DNA of 64,000 nt, taken from NCBI GenBank assembly GCA_037576215.1, contig JBANDB010000003.1:2108001-2172000 (forward strand). The letters run 5' to 3'. The position numbers and the translations under genes are program-made. Within the stretch, counting starts at the first letter, position 1. Every line of letters starts with the position of its first letter. Below, piece after piece: positions 22,607 to 33,675 of this stretch. Origin of the DNA: Armillaria gallica. Taxonomy: Eukaryota > Basidiomycota > Agaricomycetes > Agaricales > Physalacriaceae. Below the pieces are notes generated by a model. It saw only the letters and a list, made by a program, of their open reading frames with translations, was not told the origin of the DNA and did not search any database.

Positions 22607-23099
22607 TTGTTGAGTGAGATCTAGATGATCACGGCTTGTTGAACAGCTCCGGAAGACAAATTTGACATTGGCAGGTTTCGAGTATCGTGAGGAAAGTTCG
22701 CGTAAAGCATTGGACGCGTTGAACGTTGAAGAGAGAGTACATTGGAAATTGGCAGATCATGGCAGATCTCGGGCGAGAAGAGTCGGGGTAATCAGGAACA
22801 AATCGGAACCTTGCCAAGCCAAAAAAATTTTCCTTTGGTTCAATGCCTTGGAAAAAAGTATTTTTCAAGTGTCTGTCGTTATAAGAAGCTGTACATGATA
22901 GAAGCATAGCAATTTACGAATAAACATAGCGAAACACAGTGTGACAAAACGATAAGCGATACTGTACAGCGTATGCGAAAAAATCATAGCGAGTGTGATG
23001 GGTTCATGGTGGTACAATGAATGTATGTGTGCATGCAGAAGAATGAAGAGAGAATGACGATGCAATGCCGGTGAATGATGGAGAATAGCGAGAGATTTC
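22607..23099. other. Intergenic
   Basis: About 490 bp with only short frames and no recognisable motif. It contains the 3' flank of the small membrane protein gene at 23100-23647. Confidence 0.35.
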
Positions 23100-23647
23100 C
23101 TAATCTTTCGTAATGGCCCACACAGCCAACCCAATGCCAACGCCAACGACCAACAACAAAACGAGCGCGAACAGGCTCCGTCGCGCCCATTTGACCTCCG
23201 CCTTCCTCAGCCGAGAGATGATCAGCTGTTTCTCAGCATCTGTTTTGTCTGGCAGCCACGCGTCCGAGGGCGACGATGACGGCTCGTGGAGGGGCGAAAA
23301 TAGGATGAACACGCCCATTATCCAGAACGGCGGGAACACTACATGCAAACGCGATGAGGAACTGAAGAATAGATGCAGGTGAAGAGAAACTCACGGAACC
23401 CGAACTTGAAGAGGTACATCGCGAGCGTGACAGGCTCGTCCTTTTGTGTGTACTCTGGAGGGGGAGCTGGGTCCGATTCCAAGTAGGAGGGGGGCATCTC
23501 GACAGAGGTGCGATGGTCATGGCGACTCTGGCGAGTGGGGGAGAGGGAAAAGTTGTATCCCAGGTCATCGACGGGGTTCATTGTCGCTACAGAGCTTCTG
23601 GCACTGTGGACGAGAGCAGGAGAAACGATTGAGGAAGGAGAAGACAT
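23100..23647 (-). CDS. Small membrane protein of unknown function
   Basis: Two exons (23647-23395 and 23338-23100; 56-nt intron) give 163 residues. The N-terminal half is polar and Ser/Pro-rich, with PPSYLESDPAPPPEYTQKDE. A first hydrophobic stretch spans the splice site (YLFKFGFLFPPFWIMGVFIL). A charged middle segment (LIISRLRKAEVKWARRSL) leads into a final membrane helix (FALVLLLVVGVGIGLAVWAI) close to the C-terminus. The FPPFWI-G--ILFSPL pattern recurs in short uncharacterised fungal membrane proteins. No enzymatic motif is seen. A TATATAAC box lies about 90 bp upstream on the same strand (about 23737-23744). Confidence 0.75.
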
Positions 23648-24021
23648 TTTCCGGTGGTCGATGATTTTCGCTGTGAGGCAGTGATGAATCTGTTATCCAC
23701 GGGGGATGTGATGGGGGATGTTGGGATCATCGTCGAGGTTATATAGCGGAGAATCGCTGCAGTCAATCAAGCGAAGCGAGCAGAGAGATAGCTGTATATG
23801 GGAAGTCAAATACGGCCAAACATTGCATCTATGGTGACCCGTACCAACCAATTCCCCCGATTGCTGTCGTACTTTGTAGCCAATCCGGCCAAAAAAGGAA
23901 CTCGCCGCCGTCCTGTACAATTGGTCCTCAATCACTGAAAGCAAGTTCCATTTCAGGTCATTTCATTGTTAACATGGGCTGCACGTAATGTTATTATAAA
24001 AATGTTACATATATAAGAGGC
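23648..24021. other. Intergenic; upstream of the small membrane protein
   Basis: Holds the TATA-like element noted for the gene at 23100-23647 and the 3' flank of the DUF1772 gene. No gene seen. Confidence 0.35.
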
Positions 24022-24601
24022 TCAAGCATAAACGGTCGCTGTTACTGCACCGATAATCGCGCCAACCAACGGGAACAACCCTCGCTGAGCATTCAGCCAT
24101 TTCCATCGTGTCACTAAATCCTCAGTCTTCTCTGTCCTCAGCAGCTCGGCCTCTTCAGCACCTTCGAGTCCTATGTCATCCACCACCCCTGCTTTATCAT
24201 GCAGTTTGTCGTTGGTCTTCTTCATTACCGCAAGGGTAAAGGGCACGATGCCAAAGGTGAGTACTCCAGCCGTAGCATACCACCCACATTCGGGGAAGGG
24301 ATGCATCTGGTACGCAGCATACGTGTAGGCTGTCGCAGCGGTCGTCGCAATAGGCGGAATGAGGGATTTGCCCAGGGTATAAAGACGTCGCCATTGGACG
24401 GCGATGTACGAGTATTGGACTTTGGAGTCTGTCGGAGGCTCGACCAGCGCAGGGACAGTGACGAAGGATATAGAGAGAATGGCGCCTGAAGCGAAGGGTC
24501 AGCTTTTATTCCATGCAATAACCGTAAGACGTACCCGACACAAATGCAGAGCCTGCGATTCCAATCACTTGAGCTGCACGTACGCTGGTGGAATCAGACA
24601 T
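24022..24601 (-). CDS. DUF1772 (anthrone-oxygenase-like) integral membrane protein
   Basis: Two exons (24601-24535 and 24485-24022; 50-nt intron) give 176 residues. The first helix (AAQVIGIAGSAFVSGAILSI) runs across the splice site, followed by SFVTVPALVE. Other helices are LIPPIATTAATAYTYAAYQ, GWYATAGVLTFGIVPFTLAV and the C-terminal GLFPLVGAIIGAVTATVYA. Family features seen are the G-S-FxSG start, the VPAL motif, the TPFT-like GIVPFTL--M turn followed by TNDKL, and a terminal R-L-P--GA-IG-- helix. Some members oxidise anthrones in polyketide pathways, but most are uncharacterised. Nothing nearby implies a polyketide here. Confidence 0.82.
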
Positions 24602-24896
24602 GGTGGTCGGAAGAAAGTCGTATAGTACAGGCCGAGACTCAAGCCTAGATTATTGAAAGGAGACAATTGCGTCACCTGGTGCGTAGTACATCGTCAGCAG
24701 GTCGTTCTGAGGTAGAGGTCGGTCACAGGAAAAGTAGCAAAGTAGCAAACAGTTCTGAGTCCTGAGGCCTGAGTACTTGAGTTCTGAGTTCCGAGTTCTG
24801 GTAGTGATAAAAGGAAGGAAATGAATTCGAAGAGGCGCCGTTCAACGTCATGACAAACAGTGACCAACAACATTTGGAACTCTGACCGCGACGTCG
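24602..24896. promoter_or_regulatory. Divergent promoter of the DUF1772 gene and MED10
   Basis: The 295-bp gap contains a degenerate run of CTGAG/TTCTGAGT units at about 24753-24802, five or six copies, in the middle of the shared upstream region. Whether it binds a factor cannot be judged. Confidence 0.35.
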
Positions 24897-25498
24897 ATGG
24901 CGATGAAGCCAGCACCAGACTCACCGCGCTCTTCCCAATCACCACCACCCTCGGGCCTCCAAGGCGACCTCGAGCTCGAACTGCTAGGCCTCGCCAATGC
25001 CCTGTACAACCTCGGGACAACAGTCATCAACGACTCCACCAAGGAGCGCGACAAGCCCGGTTCAGGCGGCGGCAAGCCCGTAGGAATGAGAGTGTACGTC
25101 TCCAGCTTACCTCCTGGGTTACGTTCATCTGACAACGATACCACAGAAACGAAGTCATCAACCACCTCGCCACCATCGATGACATGGCCGTGGACACCCC
25201 GACCAGGATCCCCCTACAGGTCCTCGCAGACATCGACAACGCACGAAACCCGATGCAGCTCACGAGAGAAAGGCTTGAGCGTACGGCGACGGAGAACCAG
25301 TTCATGAATGGCAAGATCGCTGCTGTCGATGTGCGTGTTTTACCGTGTTGGGTTCCGGTTCCGTTGGGCTGAGCTCCCTCCTTACAGTCATACCGCAAAT
25401 ACCTCAACGAAGCGCTCATACAGAGTTTCCCGGATTTAGAGGAGTATCTGCAGTCCCCCACAACGACGGGGGAGCCCAACGGGACTAATGGGTACTAA
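24897..25498 (+). CDS. MED10: Mediator complex subunit 10 (NUT2)
   Basis: Three exons (24897-25093, 25147-25330, 25388-25498) encode 163 residues. After a Ser/Pro-rich N-terminus the Med10 domain begins LELELLGLANALYNLGTTV. Exon 2 carries NEVINHLATIDDMAVDTPTR, IPLQVLADIDNARNPMQLTR and ATENQFMNGKIAA, which is diagnostic. Exon 3 completes it with YRKYLNEALIQSFPDLEEYL. The protein belongs to the middle module of Mediator, a coactivator linking activators to RNA polymerase II, and acts in the nucleus. Length and motif order match fungal Med10. An alternative start two codons downstream (ATG at 24903) is equally possible. Confidence 0.95.
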
Positions 25499-26316
25499 GA
25501 GGTATGTTGTCCCCAGACCTTGAATGCTTGCTCGTTTTAACTACCGCAAAGGCATACTTATAATAAGGAGCGAAAGTCTTTCTATCCGCTAGCATAGGAA
25601 CCAGAATTTCTCGAGGACAAGACTCCGAGAGAATATCTCACAGAAGGCTCTACGGGAGTTTGCTGGGGGTTGAGAGGACTCGGGGTGAGGTATTGTATGC
25701 AGTCCTGTGTCTACCTATGGGAAGAATATACTTTCTTCTGCTGGATCCTCCTGCTCCCGTCCGCTTGCCGGTCCTCTGAACATTCAAACGCCGTCCTGAT
25801 ACCAAGACTCAACGATAATGTGGAGGGATGTTTATCTATCTGATTGGGTTGGAAAGCAAGGGCTGCCGAGGAGACCTTTTATTCGTCCGGTGCGTTTACT
25901 GTCGGTGCCAATGCGTTCACCGCCATCAAGCTCGTCACGCAACCGTATATTCTGTTTCGTCTCCTTTGGTCCTCCTTTGGTTCGAGTTCGTTTAGTATTG
26001 TGTGTCGGTACGCTATTCAAATGACGGAACAATTGCATTCAGTCCTCTGTGATTTCGATTGCAATGTCGCCTTTGGTATCATTCTTCTCCTTGGAATCGT
26101 CCCCATGCTTTGACTCATCATTGCCATGCGACTAATGTCCTGCACTTTGTGCAAGGCTTCCTACGTTGAGCTGCCAGCTACGAAACGTAGAGTCATTGAT
26201 CATTCTTACTGTAACACGTAATTACATCCTATACGCAAATCACAGACGACAATCTAGATTAAAAGGTCCCATCCATAATCCCAAAAGTTCAACATCAATA
26301 GGCACTCGCGCCAAAT
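25499..26316. other. Intergenic
   Basis: About 820 bp between the tail of MED10 and the tail of kinase-like copy 2. Frames are at most 89 codons (25844-26113) and lack domains or convincing splice sites. I see no RNA gene. Confidence 0.4.
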
Positions 26317-28270
26317 CTAAACATCCAACAGATCTTGCAGCTCATTGCACCTATCCCTCTGGCAACAGTGCATTTTGGATTGTCCAAAATCAAAGAACTT
26401 GAACCCCTCCGCGGTCAGCACCACGTTCCGTGGTTCAAGATCACCGTGCAAAACACCCAAAGAATGTAGCTCAATCACCGAATCGATAAGCATTTGCCTG
26501 AAAAAAAAGGTCGTGTTAACCAACGAGACCGCAATACGTGACGAGATGAGATGCCTCACCATTCCGTCGTACTCACGCTGCTCTTTACATCACTCCAGTC
26601 CGGGCCGTATACTTCATCTAAGCTGTCGCCAACATTCTCGAGCAAGAAACCAAACCAGCCAGCGACAGGCCTTCGGAACATCCCATAAAACTTGGGGAGG
26701 AGGGAAGAGTCCTTGAGGGCCACCTCATACATATACAGCTCACGCAAAACCATAACCGAGTGAAGTTCCGACACAAGCTTCATGATGTGCAACTTGTCGT
26801 CGTCTTCGACACGGCATGCGTATATGCTGCTCCATCGGCCCGCCCGAAGCTGGTCTACGAGAGTTACCAGGTCAACATGCGTTGACGCAATGCGGGGAGC
26901 ACGAAGTAAGTTCTGCAGCTGCATTGGGGATGATGAAAGGGATTTCGTCAAGGAAGCGGAATTATTCGCTGGGATGTTCTGAACGTCTGAAAGAGGTGGA
27001 GGGGGGCAACCAACGACAGAAATACGATTTATGTCCCTGCAGTTCAACCATGGATGCTGCAACACCATCTAGTGAGATGCATCAGCGACCTTCCGCCGCC
27101 CGAGTACAGGAAAACACGTACGGCATTGGCTATGACTTGAAGAGAGCATTCAGGAATACCGCTTGGCTCAGCTTCGTCCCCGTCGGAATCCTCTTCGAAG
27201 TTGTCAACGTCGCTCTCATCATTTTCAACATCTGGCATTTCATCCAACGGCAGAAGCTGACAGAGATGGGCAGGCGGACTCTCCACGGCGCGACCTGGAA
27301 GTATATTGGCGCATAGCATAGCGACAATAATTGCAAGGAACGGCTCGGTTTGTATGTTAGCCTGAAACGGCATGAGGTGTTCCTTTGGACTTGGACCCGG
27401 AAGGGTCTCATTGTGAAGCTTGAAGATGGGCGAAAGAAGGAGAATTCCCCCTGGACGAGAGGGATCGGTAGAGTGTACTAGAAGCGGCTGATAAGATAAC
27501 TAAAAGACCGGGCGATGAGAGGCTTACCAAGCTGTGCTACAATTGCGATGAATCCAGCAAAGAAAAGACCATACTCCGCGTTTGCAGCAATGATCTGGAG
27601 CACGAGCTGAATGTGGTCAGTTAACGACCTCATATGATATTCAATGCACACTCACTTTCACGACCATCGCCTTGGCGCCCCTTTGTTTCTGGTTGGTATC
27701 AAGACTGAAAGGCCGACTCAGTTCCTCCGCCTTTGACAGCAATACCGGATAAGCTATATCGTTGTCAGAACAGATTTGGATGGGCACCCATTTGATGTGA
27801 CCGGCCTCGGTCTCGATCTCTCGTTGAACGAGAAGGCTGAAGTCACTTTCCGTGGACTCAGGGACAGCCCGACGACGCACAGATATGGTATCTGCGATAC
27901 CAGCAGCCTCAGCGATAGCCTCAACGATGGGCTCTATCGCTGCAATGGCGTGGTCGCCATACTCGCTGACGTCGCCTGTGCTCTCGAAAGCGACCACCCT
28001 CATATGATTCAAGGCCACCTGCATGGGCTGACAAGACGCGCCGCCCACGCCATAGCTGTCGACCGCTCCACGGATGAAGTCCTTCAGCCTCGGGAGAAGA
28101 GTAGGATCTGGTAGACAGGAGATGGAAGAATCCGCTGGAGGAGTAATATCTAGGGCGAAATAAGGCTTGGTTGCAGACGAATGATTTGCCTCTGGATGGA
28201 ATCGAGATTGGTCGGGACAGAATGTCAGAAACTCGTCAATGTTGGCGGGGCGGTTGGCAAAGGCGGGCAT
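26317..28270 (-). CDS. Fungal kinase-like protein, copy 2 (N-terminal fungal domain + protein-kinase-like domain)
   Basis: Five exons (28270-27656, 27606-27528, 27477-27049, 26986-26560, 26497-26317) give 576 residues; introns are 49-62 nt. The N-terminal domain includes KAMVVKLVLQIIAANAEYGL, FFAGFIAIVAQLVHSTDP and GILLLSPIFKLHNETLPGPS, each alignable to copy 1 at 8385-10335. An acidic linker with DVENDESDVDNFEEDSDGDE follows. The kinase-like part has LRAGRWSSIYACRVE, IMKLV with the Lys, ELHSLGVLHGDLEPRNVVL (catalytic loop) and FKFFDFGQSKMH, so the DFG motif is kept here. The chain ends about 30 residues later without a full C-lobe. Three of the four introns match copy 1 in position and phase. 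The donor of the last intron is deduced from frame: GAATG|GTGAGG at 26560/26559. Function unknown. Confidence 0.8.
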
Positions 28271-29680
28271 GGTGGTGGTGGTACCATATTAGGAGACTTG
28301 TGATCACATGGTCGTGCACCATCAATGTCTAAGGTTGGCTAAGATTGGGAGCGGCTGGTATGGTGGTCAGGAATTCTACGAACGTCGAAGGAGGGGGATC
28401 AGACAAGACACCGGAAACGTATGAATGCCGGTGGACGGCCATGTGATCAGATACCACCATCATCGATCATCTTGCCCACTGGGTCTGGTGCCCACTGAAG
28501 GGTCTGCTACTGTCTACTAGGTTGACCTATAGGCGTGCCCCCCTCGGCAAAGCCTTGCCGAGCAGGTAATTTGAATCGCTGGCAAGCAGAAGCTTCGAAG
28601 AAATATCTGTCCCTGAATTGCTGCCTTAGGCCTTGAATCGTCGTTCTCGTCGTGGTCCTGAATCTGTATGCTCGCACAGGGATCACTGATAATAGGAACC
28701 TCGTCGGGCAATTGAATTTGAAAAGGCTGAGCGGTGATTTCCTCTCTGAGCAGTTTGTTTCCGCGGACGCTTCCTTTCAAAACGCTTAAAGGCATTCAAG
28801 TTACTTAACGCTTTCAAAAATGATATGTTAGTATCTGTTCTTGACTCTTTATCGGGAGAATTAAACTTACTTGCATTACATCCAGAATCTACAACAGGAC
28901 CGGCGACACCAGGCCTAAACCCACGCCCTCGAAATCGTACCTCCTCACCAAACGGTGATCTCATCAGCAGAGCGCGGCAGGCGTGGTGAGGATCCGGGGA
29001 TGTCCGATCCAGCTAGGCGCATACCCGAAGAGCCGGTGGGTTCACCCACCACGACACCACCTGGTCGACATGACTCAGCCTTTCACAGCGTCCTTGTCAT
29101 GCCTCACATGAGACTGTCGATCCTGACCTATCTGCCAGGATACTCACCCCGCCCCTGTAGAACCAACGACATGCTCATACGGTACTAAGCATGGCGAAAG
29201 AACGTGTGGTCGCGGGTGTCCACGCTTCGCGTCGATATATATCTTCTTGTTCCGATACTGCCCTTCGTGGTTTTGATTTTTGCTCAACTGGCTTGATCGG
29301 TCTGAGACTTCCGAAAGAGGCTGCCCGTGGACTCTATATTTATGACATCACCAATCTGTCTACGGCTACTACGACCAGCTAGTCGAAGCAGAAAACCAAC
29401 CCTACGAAAGCGAAAAGTTTTACCACTGCCCAACGCATCCGGGAGGAATTGAAGGAAGTGCGCCAGGAAAAGAACGTTGTTGGCATATCTGTGTGCATCA
29501 CAGGTATGATTATTCGTTTTTTGTGTTGGGCGATACGCTATTTTGCCAATATAGCGCGAACGCCAGTCTCTACCGTCGCACCCCATTCCATCGACTTGGT
29601 ACTATCCCAAAGTGTAAACGCGAGAGTTCTTCCTCGACGGCTCCTGGTATGTCGATGCTTATCCTACGAGACCCCGCCGT
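28271..29680. other. Unresolved stretch; fragments of possible coding sequence
   Basis: Several short frames look protein-like but do not join. A plus-strand ATG at 28994 (MSDPARRIPEEP) runs 65 codons. A hydrophobic stretch YLLVPILPFVVLIFAQLA is encoded near 29230-29290. A helical segment TTAQRIREELKEVRQEKNVV at about 29430-29475 ends at a GTATGA donor. A minus-strand frame at 28683-28964 is basic. I found no consistent gene model. Confidence 0.3.
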
Positions 29681-30235
29681 TTATGCTGATTCATCTGTAG
29701 TCAACAGCTCTAGCAGTACGAGCCCACATAATAAACTGTCCTCTGGAATGCTACAAGCGATCACCAACATCAACCTGCTGAAGGAACTTACAAAGGAGAG
29801 GCACAAGGCATAGCAAATGTTATCTGGACCGTAGAGTCTAGAGACATGCGTAGTGCTCGTCAGAGTAGCTCGTTTAACTACTGCATGCGGCTTCTGCATC
29901 CTTCGTGTACCGCAATTATAAATAAGAGTTTCCTCAGCACATTTTAATGTATCAAACGCGTACACCAGTGGAGAATACATGTCAAGATCAGGTCTGCCGA
30001 AAAGAGGTCCTCTAATACCAGGAGGAGGCGTGAGAACCTCCGGTGTCGTTAACATCGACTGAGCACCACCATGGCTTGGCGTTGAGATGGTCAGTAGTCG
30101 AAGTTGACAAGGATATAGTGGTCGCCGTCGTGGACTCCTCAATGGCGGAGAATGATAAATCTCCTGGAAACGAGCCTGAAGCTCAGTAGTGTCACCTTCA
30201 TCGGGAGTTCCGACATCCACCACCGATGCACCCAC
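29681..30235 (-). CDS. Hypothetical open frame, probable internal/3' exon
   Basis: A 184-codon frame without an ATG at its 5' end but preceded by an acceptor-like CATAG. It includes ELQARFQEIYHSPPLRSPRR, TISTPSHGGAQSMLTTPEVL and TPPPGIRGPLFGRPDLDMYS. The composition (Pro, Ser, Thr) is protein-like, but there is no domain I recognise. It could be the last exon of a gene whose 5' part lies just downstream of the GMC stop, or chance. Confidence 0.3.
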   Translation of the reverse strand: MGASVVDVGTPDEGDTTELQARFQEIYHSPPLRSPRRRPLYPCQLRLLTISTPSHGGAQSMLTTPEVLTPPPGIRGPLFGRPDLDMYSPLVYAFDTLKCAEETLIYNCGTRRMQKPHAVVKRATLTSTTHVSRLYGPDNICYALCLSFVSSFSRLMLVIACSIPEDSLLCGLVLLELLTTDESA

Positions 30236-30472
30236 TCCGACCTATGCTATGCCCTGGGCCGGTGTGACGTTGTTATGTACCGTTCTAGCTTGATTAAACA
30301 GACAAGGGGCAAGCGAAGCTCAAATGACTATAAATACAATAAATGGTGTATTTCGAGTACTGGTACAGACCAAGGAGCTTAAGCATTCCAATACAAAAGG
30401 GTATACGCATACGTCAGCAGAAAATCTTCTTTTTCGTCCTTTTTCCGACCCCCGTAACGCAATAAAGTACCT

Positions 30473-33037
30473 TTACAAACCCGCTTTGATCTCATCTGCC
30501 AACTTCTCTGCGGCCGCAAAACACGCACCCGCCTAAAGAGCGTCCAGTGACAGCCCAATAAATCAGAAGCAGATCAATCAACATACCGTATGTCCTGAAA
30601 CGATCCATGGGAAAATCGACGCGTCACAGATCCGGAGGGCTTTCAAACCATAGACTCGTAATCTGGCGTCTACGACTCCGCGCTGTTCCTGCGGTGCCAT
30701 CCTGCAACTAGACGTGGGATGATACAATGTCTCTATCCGTGACTTGAGGATTTTGGCTAGTTCTTCGTCAGATTTGAGATGCATTTTGTGGTCCAGTTCA
30801 GTGTGCTCCGAGGAATGGTCGAGATGGGAAGCCAGAGGTTCGGTTTGGGCGACCCGAAAACATAGATGGACACCGCGGAGGAGTTTTTGAAGGTCGTCAG
30901 GGTTCTTCATGTAACTGAAAAATGGCTGAGGTCAAAAAGTCAGCCTCACATGTTGACGTCATTCTTACTTGGGATTGACGCTTGGAAGATCAAAAGGATT
31001 GGCCGATTTGAGGAGAACTTCACCACGGCTCATTGGTCTAATACAAGTGCCTTTAACCACTGGTGATATACAGACATTGGTCAACTCACTTCAGCAAGCA
31101 GGCATGCAAAGCCCTCGTCGGCACATCAAACAAACTTTGCGCATGAGGTTTATACCCTATACACGTGCAGAGTATCTCCACGTCCGGAGCACCCGCACCG
31201 GAAGTGCTGTCCTCGAATACCTGTGGATACTGGCTAGGCGGGAACAATGTCGGGTCATCCGAACGAAAAAAGGCAATAGCTTCTGCAAACTAAACCTACA
31301 TCAGCCTCGAGATAGCAGACCAACGGAGCCCTCACGTTCGTAGCCAAAGGGCCGCCCGAGCGAAGGAACTTGTAGTGTAGGAGGGCTTTGAGAAGCTTCA
31401 ATCTGTCTGCCAACGTTCGCGGTATTAGATAGTTGGTAGAACTATTGGTCGCGTCTTTGTAAGAGATATCTATGACAGGGTGATCCACGAGGTTAGCGCC
31501 AACTCCTGCTAGGTCATGAACGACGGGGATGTTGTGTTCTTTCAGATGTTCAGCTTGTCCAATGCCTGAAAGCATGAGGATCTAAAATGATCGTGAGTAA
31601 GTAGTCCAAACTATGGCCGCATCTAGGACTGACGTGGGGCGAATGGATAGCACCCGCTCTGAAACGTCGTGAGCAAATTTGAAGCAATCACAAATCGGAA
31701 AGGCCCACGAGAGTATCACCTCCTTTCGAGCACGAGAGCGGTAACGAGGGCCGTTCTCGAAATTGGCATATTCGACACCAACTGCGCGCTTTTCGCTGTC
31801 AAAGAGTATTTGCGTCACATGCGAGTTAATGGCGACTTTTAGGTTTGGCCTTGCTAAGACTTCGGGGGTGAGATAGGCGGATTCTGCGGATACCCTTTCT
31901 CTGTTCTGGTCGATATATGTCACTATACTGAAGTTCAAGCGCAGCTCTCCTTCAGGATAGCCTGCGAGCACTTACTGACCTGTAATTTGTTATCACCTGT
32001 TAGTGGACGTGAATACTCAAAATGGAACACATACTCTGCCTGCGCCCAAAGTACCATTGGGTCCATTGAAGTCCGGAGTATAGGGAATTCCAACATTGAC
32101 GCATGCCTTGATGAAATCCTTCGACGATTGGGCTATAGTATTAAAATACCCGATGCGTACAGGCCCGTCAGATCCGCGGTGGGCGGGGTCAACTTGGGGG
32201 TAGTCAGGGTCTGCAGAATATTTCTCAAATTTGTTAAAGTATCTGTCAATATCAGACTAGGCCTATGTTGTGTGTGTTTTTTATGGCTTACCGACGAAAT
32301 TTGTTCCATGACCAAGTGTCATCGTGCATAAATTCAGCCCACTGGTCAAAGTCACTTGGACAACCGTACTGCGCCATTTGTGCATTAATGGAAGAGCCTA
32401 CGATGGGTGAACTTATGAGTGCCGAATGCTTTTGTGGTTAAAGCATAACTTACATCCACCCAAGAATCTGCCTGCACATGGAATGAAAACACTGACCAAT
32501 AGCGAATGCAAAGTCACACACCTCGCGGCCAAAATAGCTTTCTGCCATCTTTCAGGAACGCTTGGGGTTCGGTGTAGAGAGGATAAGCGTATTTCGACCG
32601 AAGAATGCTAGTAAACCCAGCTGGTGTGCGACTTTCTGGGACACCTTGAGCACTGTCATGTGAGCAGAACAAAATAAGTGGCCCGTTCACCCATGTTTCA
32701 ACACGCACGCACCTTCCGCCACTCTCCAGGAGAAGGACGCGAACGCGAGGATCTTCACTCAATCGCGATGCGAGGACACACCCAGCTGTCCCTGAGGCTC
32801 TCGTTCAATCGGATGTGGAAAAGGCATGAAGAAAATCGAAAACTAACCACCCCCGATGACAATGATATCAAACTCGTCGAAGTCGTATCGTTCATTATCC
32901 AATCTTCGACCAACGGTGGAAAGATCCTTCACATGCTTGGATACCTTGGAGTGTCGATATCGCAGCACTATCAGGAGAGCTACCAAGCCAAGCAAACCTC
33001 TCAATGGACCAGCGCGTCGCAAAAAAATCTCAGTCAT
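30473..33037 (-). CDS. GMC (glucose-methanol-choline) FAD oxidoreductase with N-terminal membrane anchor
   Basis: Starts at the ATG at 33037 with one hydrophobic helix (GLLGLVALLIVLRY), then FDEFDIIVIGGGTAGCVLAS, the ADP/FAD-binding beta-alpha-beta (split by an intron inside the glycine run). Next are VLLLESGG, LFWPRGRFLGGCSSINAQM (GMC signature 1), and GAIHSPHILMLSGIG (signature 2) with HDLAGVGANLVDHP. The C-terminal catalytic region shows LYHPTSSCRMAP with the first His, LRICDASIFPWIVSGHTAG with the second, and ends AAEKLADEIKAGL at 30473. Many introns of about 50 nt divide it. The enzyme oxidises an alcohol or sugar substrate using FAD, reducing oxygen or a quinone. The anchor replaces the signal peptide seen in secreted aryl-alcohol oxidases, so the protein is probably intracellular or membrane-bound. 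Confidence 0.9.
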
Positions 33038-33675
33038 GGGTAGAACAAGGCGAAGGGTTGGATATCAGCTTCTACCGTGACAGCTGCTTGATTAAATCGG
33101 TTGAGCTGCGATGGCGCCACGCGGACCAGAGAACAGAAGTCAGGTCATGCACCAACGCTGCACGCAGATGTGGGAAACCAGCTACCAAGGTGGCCGTCGT
33201 AGTACTTAACTCGTAGCCTCGGGCCGTATCGGTCCCATAGCTGTACTGAATACTATCCAAAAGTTCTGTGTGAGATTTTGAGCGTCATTGACATTCAGTT
33301 GCCGTTTGGTATGGATTTACTTACGTATTACTTAAGTATTCCCGCGGGACTTCGTCGTATATAAGCTGGTGTATGTCGTCCATGCCGCGTTTGCCATAGA
33401 TGTAACCTACCTTTACCACCCACTGTATTTGAGAGGACTCCGCGATTCTGAAAAGGGTGCAGGCTTCTGAACGCATACCATTTTGTTCGTACCGATGCCA
33501 GGTCCCAATCAGGAACGGCCGGGTCCACAGCCCTAACATGGCAAGCCATAGGCCATATATCGATCGGGGCCGGTCCGGCCAAGTTCTGATGCTGACAAAT
33601 GCATCATGTGAGCTGGACTGGCAGCATAGCACTGCCACCGAACAACCTCGAAGCTTTCGACTCACTTTGACACTT
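33038..33675. other. Intergenic; divergent promoter of GMC and SYF2 genes
   Basis: No gene supported. The long frames on either strand here (for example minus 33321-33830) overlap SYF2 exon 1 antisense and have no domain. Confidence 0.4.

Noticed and set aside
29400..29520. Ubiquitin-conjugating-enzyme-like start (RIREELKEVRQEK)
   Set aside because: The helix resembles an E2 N-terminus, but no W-x-x-x-I-x-GP block or active-site Cys follows in any frame.
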